A stretch of 64,000 nucleotides of DNA, taken from assembly GCA_958510875.1 (NCBI GenBank), contig OY294068.1, positions 193,340,315-193,404,314 of the forward strand. The letters are read 5' to 3'. Both the position numbers and the translations under genes were made by a program. How positions within the stretch are numbered: position 1 is the first letter of the stretch; the number at the start of each line of letters is the position of its first letter. Below the pieces are notes generated by a model, which had not been told where the DNA came from, ran no database searches, and was given only the letters and a program-made list of their open reading frames with translations. This document shows positions 47,986-59,900 of the stretch, one piece after another. Origin of the DNA: Endomychus coccineus. Its lineage: Eukaryota > Arthropoda > Insecta > Coleoptera > Endomychidae.

Positions 47986-50900
47986 TTACATTGTACTAAA
48001 TAAATAAGTTAACAACTCCGGTTTAGACATTTCTCTCTTATACTTCTGTACGATTTCTTGCACTTTCAATCTTCTCCTTACATGAGGCGGTTGATAGCTG
48101 AATATAAATAAACGTACATTAAAACATTGTAATCATAATAATCATGATAATTATAATAATATAAATATAAATTATTATATTTATATTAAATATAAATAAA
48201 TATGATTAGAAGCGTGATTCAAAATAAGACACCCTTGACGCCTTTGGGAAAGCATTGTTTAAAAAATTTGATCACGGCAAAACAGCTTACTTATCACAGT
48301 CCAATCTCCGCCGCCTCGCCATATTCAGCGTCGTGTGCCTCACCAGCGGCCCCAAAGCTCTTCGACTCACCACCATTCCATCGACAAGCGGCGAAGCTAA
48401 ACTCACCCTACCGGAAGGTCCTTGAAGATGAACTCGCAAAAGTCCCGTTTCCATCAGATATAAGTAGATTATCAAGACATCACTGCTTTTCGGCAAGTTG
48501 CCACCTTCCAAACCCGTATTCATACAATTCAATAGTTCTCCTGGAAAATTGAGAGAAATATCGTTCCGAATATAACTTACTGAGTTTGAGTACATCTTGA
48601 ATAAGTTTGAAATGAAATCGAAGATATCTGCGAAATAAGGAATATGCTGGAGTTTATTTTTACCTGTTGGCAGATTTAGGTGATCTTCAAAACTCTCCAA
48701 CCATACAACCATCATCTTGGTATTAGTGTGGGGATGAAGGTTCGACTTGTGCATGGATCTCCTGGGTGGAACGGGCTGCTTATCCAAATCCAAACTCATG
48801 GTTCTCTTATCGCGTCCCCCATTCTCTGACAGACATCGGTCGTGCCAGGCTAGAATTCGGTTGGTTTGATTTGCGTGAAAAATGGCGCAGCTAAGCTTAG
48901 CGATCTAAATAAGAAATAATCACCCTTATCCACTAAAAATACTGTTAAAGTACTGAGGACCTTTCGGCTACCAAGGAGCCATCATCAGAATAAACTAAAT
49001 TACAAATCAAAATATCAGAATCCTAAGATCTACGCTTAGATCGTTTATGTTATCGGCCGTGACAACTCCACTTCGTTTCCCTTGCAGCTCATACAGAAGA
49101 GAGTCTCGCTTCTCCCCACTGTATGTTTAAATTTCATCAGATTCCCGTGATTTGTAAAGATGTCTGAGATTATCCTGACGCTTTGTCTACTCAGCGAGAG
49201 CATCTCGCTTGTCCTTAGACCTACCTCATTTCCAAGCAGCGCTTTGGCATTCGGCAGCCGTCAATGCTTTTCCATGCTGAGGCATGTTGATCTCTCAGAT
49301 GGTTCGGCAAGATCTGTGTACCCCCGTTCTAGGGGATATCAGCATGGGGTCTTGAGGACCGTCCAAACTCGTCCTCGCTCCGGACAGTTTGTCCGTTCTC
49401 TCTCATTCCCTTTCCAACATGAGTGACCCGGAATCCAGGTTAGGTTGAGCCTGTTTCCACCGGCTAGCCTGTTGAGGATCCCCTTCGTATCCCTGACAAG
49501 CCTCGAGGGTACAGTCAGGCTTTTCAGTGTGTTGAGTGATGCTTGACTATACCCATCAATATATCTAGGACCACAAACGCCTGCTCCGACTCTTGTGTAT
49601 ACCAAATTGTGCCGTGCGGCCATTTTCCCATTCCTTCCTCGATGGAATGACGACCCTGAAATGGAGGGATGGAAATGCATAACGGAAAAAGGAATATATT
49701 AAATTCCGATTTATCTCCAGCTGAGGGTAACCCATTGTTTACATTATTATCCCCAATAGTACAGGCACATTTTGATTTATAATTTAGTCTCTGATCATGG
49801 CTACTTGGTAGCCGAAATGTCCTCACTACTTTGATGGCATTTTTAGTGGATAAGGGCGATTATTTCTTATTTATAGTGTTATAGTGTATCTACAGTGTGA
49901 ACTCTTTTATAGACTCACAAGATAAGCTCGTCGTGTTGAAAGACGTCTGTTCGCTTTGATTGGTCGGTTTGATATGACTAGGAATGACGAAAGCTATTTC
50001 CGAACAAGCGTCCGCCCAATAGAGAACTTTGGAAGATCCGTCGTAATCTACCATTTGCGCCTTGGTGGTAGTTTCATGTTGGGGTTGCGCGATTGGTGAC
50101 ACTTTCCAACTGGTCGAAATATGTCCCGTCCATCCTTATCAAAACGTATTAGTTAATAAATATGAATATTCAATTTATTTGAATGCAGGAGTTTTTCAAA
50201 CTTCCCGCAAGATTTTGTGGTACAGGATAGTAAAAAAAGAGATCAAATCAAAAATTTCTTTAGTTAAAGTGGAAATTAGATTCCTCATAATATAAATTTA
50301 TAATTTGATTTGATTTCTTTTTTGACCATCCTGTACTACAAAATCTTCGATAACTATTGAATTTCCTAGGAAATCAACGAAAATTCAATAGTTCAAATAT
50401 TTTCTCACCTGGGTGAGTGTTAACGTCAACGGCCCATCCCAAAGTATGTATGAATTCTAGAAAATAAGTCGACAAATTGCCGTTAGGGTGCATATTATCC
50501 ACAATATCCTGCGCTTGCGTCTGCTGAGATTTAACGTAGAATATGTGCACTGTATCGCAAGTGCGCGGACTCATGTCGTCGAGACGATTGAGATCTTTGC
50601 AGAAATCCGATGCGCTACTGTCTATTGCGGAAAAACTGCTTGCGTTGCCTGTGTTTTCCTGGAATTGAAAAATTATTTTGAAATGGAACAGAGATTGCAT
50701 TATTTGTGAGGTTTTTTTTTGTTCCTTTGACTACACCAGAGGGAAACCTATAATGTTAGAAGAACGTCGTGAGTCAGCGGTGGAATGTTGGGAGAGGATA
50801 GGCATTCGAATTTTTCGTGAAAGTTTGAGGTTTATCGGCATAGGGAAAGGCCTCACTGGGTAAAGAGTTGCACGACTTACCGTTGAAAACCTAATATTCG

Positions 50901-53900
50901 TGAAATACATTAAATCGTTAACTAGAAAAGAAAAACTTCTGACGTACGTTATTATTTTTCCGCAATTTTACATGCATTTTCACGGAAATGTCTCAATGGA
51001 ATCATTTTTACAATCAAATTAGACATCTCTAAACAAATACACTATAATAACATAAATATTATAAAAGAAATAAATAAAAATACAATGACAATAAGTGATT
51101 GCATTTTTATTTTGTTGAAAATTGAATAACACAACGTAATGGACAAATCAATTCAATTATAACAATATCTATGCATATGCTATTGGTACTTACTATTTCG
51201 TCGTCCAATTCCAGTAGACCAAAGTGGGACAGAAACAACCTCGAAGTTTGGAAATCGTGACATACCGGCGGTGGTGTACATTCCTGCGGTAAACCCTCGG
51301 CCTGGGCGGTTGCCAAATTGATCTCAACAGCTGCTTGTCGCCCGATTAATTGGGCCATTTTGTCCGTTTCTTCGCTAATGTTCGGATCTTTAGCCAATAC
51401 GGACTCCAACGTCGGTATCGACTGATCTCTGAAGAGAACTTACCTTTATAGCCACCATAATGATTGCAATGAAATTTTAAATCGATAGACTTATAAATAT
51501 ACTCACACTTTGCACTGAGTAACTCTTTCTACACTGTCCGGGAAATATTTCTGTCGGACTTGTTGTCGAACTGGTGTATCTTGCATGACCACCGGTCTTC
51601 CCGGATTCGGCGTATGATATTTCGTACCTGATCTATGTCGCGGTAAATGCCTTAGTTGCATGGTCCAAGCGTGACGACCGAATGGACCTCTCAGCAGCAA
51701 AGTTACCGTTGGTTGTGGGTCCTAAAAGTTAGAAGCCTTTAACTTTGTGGTGAACTATCATATTGATAATTAGGACAGTCAATTGTAACTCCAGAATCGT
51801 GATCGACGCCCCAAAAAATCCCCGAGAGACGAATTCGGTTGCATTTCAGACCATATTAAAAAACAATCCATGAAGATGACCTAGGTCATCAGGGTATCCT
51901 GACCACCAGCTGACTATTGAGGGTCCTGGTCACAACCGGCAACCTCAAAAGAACCTCCCCCAAAAGTTTCATCCCATTCCAAAAAATAATTTCACGAATT
52001 CCCTGGAGACGACGATAGTACCGGGATGTCCTGAGCCCCAGGTGCGTCTGACCTAATTTGGCTATATTTGGCAATTTTTTAAAACATTGTTAATATTATC
52101 CCCTGAAAATGCACTCAAAAAGATATATTTTCCTCTGTAGAAATGTTAAAATGCATATCGTGAAAAAATAAGCTGCAACGTTTTTTTTAAAGGACTTCTA
52201 GGATCGATTAAAAAAATTATGAAAAACTTTTTTCACGTTCCTTTTTTCTGCTTGATTTCCTCGACTATAAATTTCAGTCTTGTTGCCATTCAATTGAGTC
52301 TTTAGTAAAATGAGGCAATGTGTGAGTCAAGGAAATTGCGTATATACATACAGAATATTTTTCCAATATTGTATGGATTATGAAGTTAAAATACTATAAA
52401 ATTTGTAATGAGCAAAAATACCTGCACCATAGTATTATTCATCAAATTTTAAGCACCTTTGAATCTGTCTGGATGTCTACAGGATAACTCAAAAACGGAA
52501 GGTTCTTCATATTTAAATTTTGACAAAAAATCGTTTGCTGTTCAGTGACCTACATTGTTTTTCAGGGAAATCGTATAATAAACACAGTTTTGGAGGGTTG
52601 AGAATTTAAAAAAATCATAACTTCCAAAGAATATTGAATCGATTCAAAACTTTTACAGTAAATTTAACTTAATTTGAATTCCAAAAAAATCATTCAACAA
52701 ATACAATTATTGAAGTAAAATTAAAAATAACATCATTCATTAACAAGTTTATAACAAACGGCGCTGTGGTCTAGGGGGATGTACCTGGCTCCCGCTCAGT
52801 AGACTCGGGTTCGATTCCCAGAGGAGGAAAATCTGTTTTTGTACATTTTCTTAATAACATTATTGGTTTGAATATTATTTAGTTGTGTAAAGATGATGAA
52901 ATATACAATTTATTTATTTCATTATCATCACACAAATTTTAACAGTATCTTAGAGAATGTGAAACAATTATATAAAAATCAGTAAACAAATCAAATGATT
53001 TGCGAAGAGTAACGCATACTGTTTATCTAGTCTCCAAGCGGCAACACATTTATAGTTTTAATGGCATTTAATCCGAATCTAAACTAAAGAAAGAAGTTTC
53101 CGAGGAAAATAATTCGTTTTCAAATTGAATCTATAGTACTTTTTGTATCATTATGAATAGTTACATTCAACGTAACATTTGTGAAGTTCAAGAAATGTCT
53201 CAATGTGGTACATTGCTTGATTTCTTAGTGGGACATCTTTTCATAGATGGCGTGAGGTTTTTTGGTCTTTTTATCACGTTGTAGGCCGGTTATGCTACCT
53301 TCATCAAAGATCCTTTAGTAGCGTTACAAAATTGCCCGATCCACTGATGAGCTATATGAGAAGAGCGAAACAGCTGTCTGGAACTATAGGTTTGTGACGT
53401 TACTGATCCATCTAGACTAAAAAGACCTTATCATTGTTATCATGAGATGAATGAGTATATTCATTTCTCCATTTGTTTCTGGTTATTTTACTTTCTTACT
53501 CTTTATCTCCTATAGTTACCGAGATAGCAACTTGTAACATTCTGTATATTACAATCATTTAATCCGTAGAAGTGTCTGAAAGCGGGTGAAGGAATCTAGT
53601 GATCAACGGATCAGTTAATTCACTCACCTGATCGTTTCCCAAAGGTTCCTCCAGCAGCGCCATCATCACCGAACCTTCCGTAACAAAATACCGGAATCGC
53701 TCTACGGCCAGAGTTTGATCGGAGCAATTGGACGGCCACGAGTTACAGTGTTGCAACAAGGATACTTCGTCCAACAGAGAGGAGATGGATTCGGGACCGC
53801 ATTCGTTCGGAAAATAGCCCACTTGTTCCAAGATACAAGTGAGTAGGTGTTCGGCGGCGTCTCGCACTCTCATCGAGGCCGGTTTCAGTTCCTTTTCGTG

Positions 53901-56900
53901 TTTCATTTTTATACTTTCGCCCGGTTTTCCGATCGATTTGGTACCGGACACACCCAATTCGGCCACTTCCAATACCTTTGAAAGAAATGACACAGATAAC
54001 TGGTGATGTTCAAGAGCCGTAATTCTTGATTCATAAATGGTACAGGACGATCCAATTCCTATTACCCAGAAATGCCCAAACATACCAAAAAAAAAAACAG
54101 TGGGTTGAGATTTAAAACAAGGTTTATTCTTTCAAATTCCAACCCACTGTTTTATTTTAAGTTTATTTGCACATTATAGTTTTTTATAATAACAAATCCG
54201 CTTAAAAATATTTCAATTCTGGCTAATTAGTTCCATATCAAGTTTGTATATGTTTTAACTGTATATTTTGTGCAATTAAACTACTAATAATATTAATATT
54301 ATCATATAAGATCAGTAATATTATGTAATGAATGCAAATATGCATTTAGCCGGCTCTGTGCCTAGGCCCTCTAAGAAACTGATCCTATATGTAGGAAATG
54401 CAGAGAGGTGGAAGAAACTGCCTCTCACATCCTGTTGGAATGCCCTGTTTTAACATCCCTCAGGTACCGTTACTTCGGCGAAGCAAAACTGCTCCCAGAA
54501 CTTATGGAAGCGTCAGCGTTAGCAATTTTCTGGGTTTCTGGCGGGCCACAAACCTGCTAGAATATAAGTTTCTGACCACGGGGTGCACAATGGGCCCAAC
54601 TAAGTGACTTAAGTGTATCTGGGGGCTAAGCCACCTTCTCTCAATTGATGATGAAGTTGGTATTACCTTTTATTATGTAAGAGATTACGTATTACAACAT
54701 AAAATAAATAAAATATATTTATAGAACAATATTATTTGAGCTTGTATTAAAAAGCACCTTGATTTAGATGAAGTCAGTTTTTAGGTGGGTTTTACGGAAA
54801 AAAGAATGTTTTTTTTTGTGTGGATAAAATAGGAACTACCCTGCCAATTACTAAGCGGATTACCAAAAACTCCCATAGAAAATATAATGAAACACTTATT
54901 ACTTAGTTTTTTTTACATATACAAACACAAACGTGACTATAGTTTCGATAACTAGCATATCATCTTCAAAACGATGCTATGTATAAATGAACAGGAAAGA
55001 TCTTAAGAAGAAAGATCTATTTATAGTAAAAATAAGATACAAGTAACAAGGTGAGTTTCGGTTTCAATATGGGGAAATACATGATATTATCACGAAGAAA
55101 CGGTTCCTCCGTCGATTTTTCATAAATTTAAGTAAAGTAGCGATACGTAAATGTATCAATTTTCGCTACAACATTTTCATACACCTAATAATGCTTACCG
55201 TCGTCAAGCAGTCTTTATCTCTCAACAGATAGGAATGTTCCAGTAACCAAACGGAACAGCACTGAAACGCTGCAACAATTGTCGAATGCAAGTCTTTGGA
55301 ATGAGCTTGTGGTGGCCTCGAGCACTGATAGACAATATAATCACATAGCCATTTTACAGCCCGTTTACATTCCATGGCGTCTATAAAACATCAATCATTG
55401 TTACACTTTGGAGCAGTCACATGCTAAAACACTTGTTTTCATTAAGTCCCTAGACATTCCAGTGCCTGAGTGGGTACGATGGGAATAAATAAGCCTTGCT
55501 CTGCTCCCCTTAAGAACTGACCATTTCCTTGAAAATTTCATTTATCAACAGATTTTTTCTCTACAATCTATAATTCCTTACGTTTGAAAGATCTCTGAAA
55601 ACCTAATGATGGCATTTATCTCTTATCACGACGACTAAACTTATGGCTAATCAGTCGACCAATCGACGATTTCTAGCGTTTCAACTTCTTAATTCGACGT
55701 TCGGGTCCTTTGTGGTCATGCTACCACAACGAAAATCAGTAAACCATTTGTGAATCGTTCCAAACGATGGTGAACAGTCCCCATAATGTTTAAACAAGCG
55801 ACGCTTCGGTTTGCGACTTTGCTAATGGTTTTCACGCAAGAAATATGTTTTTTTTTTCTTAATTTAATCAAAACGCGAAATTCACTTTTTTTACCCATAT
55901 TGACAAAATTATCAAGGTTGCTTGCTTCCGATGGGTGTCAAAACAGAACTGAATGACATAAGTTTGAAAATTTTAAAGCGTTCTACTTAAAGATGGTACA
56001 TCACAAATGTCACGGGGGATTTTTGATTGTGGCGCCATCTGTTTCATTTTTCAGGGATTACGTACTTCCCTTTGTTAGTTATACCTTGAAATCATACATC
56101 GCTTGTTTCGAGGAGCTAACTCATGGCCAACCATCTTTTAGAGCCTAATTTCGAGAAATACTACCTTTTGGAGAAATATTAAGAACCAATTTATATTCTG
56201 GTCTTGCTAGAGTCATTCAGAGATTAAAGAAAATGTAATTTCACGGGGATGGTCAGTCCTCAAGGGGAATACCAATATATCCATCTCATTTCGACAGACA
56301 AAGTATTCATTAATCATCCATAGAACTAAGAAATATAAATTCTTGGTTAGATCGAAAAAAAAAATTAATACCGGTTAATTTCCTTGCTGCATGTAAAACA
56401 AAACACAATAAATTCGATTAGAGCTTTCGCTTGCGGAACTTTCTTACCCGACTCTTTAATTTGAATCCTGGCTAGACCTGATAGGAGTTCAAGGGCAGCT
56501 AAGGAGACATTCAAGTCCGTTTTCCACGAAGATATCAATCGATGGCACACCAAATAGGTCGCTCTAACGAACAGAGCATGTGCAGAATCTAAAACATACC
56601 AATATTCCTGGTTTTTATAACCCCCAATGCCAATCCACATTATTCGCACTTAAAAATTAAGACGAAAAAAGAACAAGAAGCCATTTTATAACGTAACAAA
56701 CATGGAAATAAACGAGTTGTTTTCTAGTGAGCTACTCCATTACTTTAATCAGAAAAAATTGAAATTTAAAGTCAGTAAAAAACAACATCAAGCGAACATA
56801 CCTATGGGTGATTGCGAGTCGAATGAATCGGACGTACCAACGTGATGGTTGTGGTCGTGGGAGGTGGTTGTGGTGGTGTTGGTGATGGGTTGTTCAAAAC

Positions 56901-59900
56901 TGCTAGCTACGCTCACTGTACTGGCGGTGTCCGATGCTAAGCCACAAATCACAAGCAATAACAAACACATACAACTTGCACATAAATAAAATTGAAATCA
57001 ATGGAAATAATCAAAAATGCCGAGCAAAAAACAAAAACAATACACAGCTTACTAGAATATAAAACACAGATTACAACTTAGAACCCATCAAGGTTATGGA
57101 GACTCTAAAATTTAACATCGGAAGTTCGTGGTATATCCTGTGCAAGAGTATCTGTATTATGATCAGAAAAATCTACAGGACGTTAAAAATCGACACTGAG
57201 CTTTGGCGTGTAGGGGAAGCCAAAATATTATGATTTAACTTACCTATATAATAATTTGTACCTGTTATAGGCCCTCAAATTGGGGTTTAAATTTTCGAAA
57301 AGTCATCTTTATAACACAACACGTTAATGTCAGATTTCTCAATTTTCAGAGTACATGGAAAAGCTTTGGGGCAACTCATAAATACTGTTGGAAAGCTCAT
57401 AAAAAGCTGTTTTGCACTTTTGCAGATTTCGATTTTCACCTAGTGAAATTTGAAATAATGACTTGTCATCAATTTCAATCAATAGATATTTAGTCGAGGA
57501 AATAAAGCAAAAAAGGTCGAAAAAAATCGGGAGAACCGAGTTTGACGTTTTTTTTTACAATCCAGGAAGTCATTTAGAAAAAATCAGTTTGTTTTTGTAT
57601 GACTTGCTTTTTTGCATTTCTATAGAGGAAAATTCATCTCTTTCTTAGTCGGAGGTTTTTGGAATCGCCGATCACGATTCAGGTGCCAGATTCGGGTTAC
57701 GTCGCACCTGTTGCCCAGGGCATCCTCGTACCCAAGTCGTCCCCAGGGGATTCATCAACATATCTTCTGCAATAGAGTAAAACTTTTTAGGGAGATTCTC
57801 TTGATGTTTCGGGTCATGACAATGGCCCTCAATAGTCAACTGGTGGTCACTTAGGTTTTCTCCAGAGACTATTTTTTTAATATGCTCAGAAACGCAAACA
57901 AAATCGTATCTCGTGGTATTTTGGGGTCGCTGATCACGATTCCGGTGCCAGATGCAAACTGGGTCTCTGGGGATCCCCTAACGTCGTCTCCAGTAAAGTA
58001 GTGAAATTGCAATGGAATGAAACTTGTGAGGGTGGTTCTTTTGAGGTATGCTCAGAAACGCTACGAAAATTCTCTTTGGAGGGTTTTGAGGATGGCTAAC
58101 CACAATTCCGGAGTTGGAATCATTCGAAGATGCATCTGGTAAACATAATCATTTCTTCTCTATTTCATAAACAGGATCAACCCTATATTTTTTATATACC
58201 TTTTTTGTTGTATACCCTTTTTATTTTTCTTTTTTTAATTGTACCTAAGAATAACATTATAGTATATCAAATTAGAAACAGTCCCTGGAGATGGTCTAGG
58301 TAATCAGGGTATTCTGACCGCCACGTGACTATTGAGGGCCTTTGGGCCCCAGATGCGACCCCAAAATACCCCGAGACGATTTTGATTCAGTTTCTGAGCA
58401 TATTAAAATATAGTCCCTGGAAAAGATCTCAGGGTATTCTGACCACCATGTTGAGGGTCATCGTCATGACTAGTACCAGAACCTCCCTAACAATGTGCAT
58501 TCTATTGCAGAAGATATGTTGATGCATCCCCTGGACCCGGGTGCGACGTAGTTCGAATCTGGTACCTGAATCGTGATCAGCGACGCCAAAAACCCCCGAA
58601 TAAGAAATTCTGGGCTACTTCAGTTATATCTGAGCATTTTTTTTCACATTCAATTTCAGCTGAAATCCTGAAAGTGCATTCAAAGAGATATATTTTTCTC
58701 TGTAGAAATGCAAAAACGCACGTCATAAAAAAACAAACTGGTAACAATTTTTCTATATGACTTCCTGAATCGATTAAAAAAAACGTCAAAATCGGTTCAG
58801 CCGATTTTTTTTTCGACCTTTTGGCCCATTTTGTGCTTTATTTCCTGGACTAATTAGTAATTTCATATTTCTATTCTGATATTTAGTCTTGACTTCTATT
58901 TGTCTTGACGAATCACTATACGAACAAAAATAACGAAAATAAAAAGCTCCACTCAAAACAGGTGCGTATAAGGCTCAAAACAAGCGAAATAATCAGAGAC
59001 TAACCTGAACTCAACAAATTGGACGACGTTTCCGTGGGAGGTTGAGTGACTTGTTCAATTTTTTCGAAGATGGCCGAATCTTGGACCGAAAGCGATAGCC
59101 CGCCGAGAAGCATATGCGTATTTTGTGGATCGTTTTCGATTTGCAACGCGTTCATCATCAGGTTCATCAGTCTGGGTTTCAATTGGGCGAAGGTCACCGG
59201 TCGTTCCGCAGATCCTACAATAATAATACAACATCGTCTATAAACAAATGAACTTTCTTGTCAGTTCCTTTGTCATATTTCATGTTATACGAATAAACAT
59301 AATATATTGAATTTATTCAACTTCGTGTAACAATAATAGCTATTGCTAGTATCCCATTTATTTTTAATCAGTGTTGTTAGAATTTAAGACAAAAGCGGTC
59401 GAAATTTAAGGCAAAAATATAGTTCCCCCGGAGATACTGTAACAAGATAATAAACATATCAACATTCTAATGCCGATAACAAATGTAGACGCTAATGGGA
59501 AGATTCGAAAGCAAAAAATTAGTAAAATTACATCACTGTTGTTCTTCTGGAAAGAAAAGAAATTAAAGATTGTTTAAGACTTTTTTCAATTTAGTTTACT
59601 ATTTGTAATTTGTTTTTGTCTCTGTATCAATAAAAGTACCGTTTATTTTGACCAAATAAATTTTTTATTAATTTTCAACATTGATAAAAAAACTTTACGT
59701 AATAGGGCAAAATAACACTCGGATTTGAATTCAGCAGATCAAAATTATACAAAATCGAACGTCGGATCGAAATCAACTTTCAAAAAGTTGAAATTTGTTG
59801 GCCTGTATTATTCAACGGATCCCCATATACAGGGTGAGTCAGTTTTTTGTAGTCAAACTCCAACAGGAGATAGAACAGATGTTTTTAAGAAAAAAGTTTC

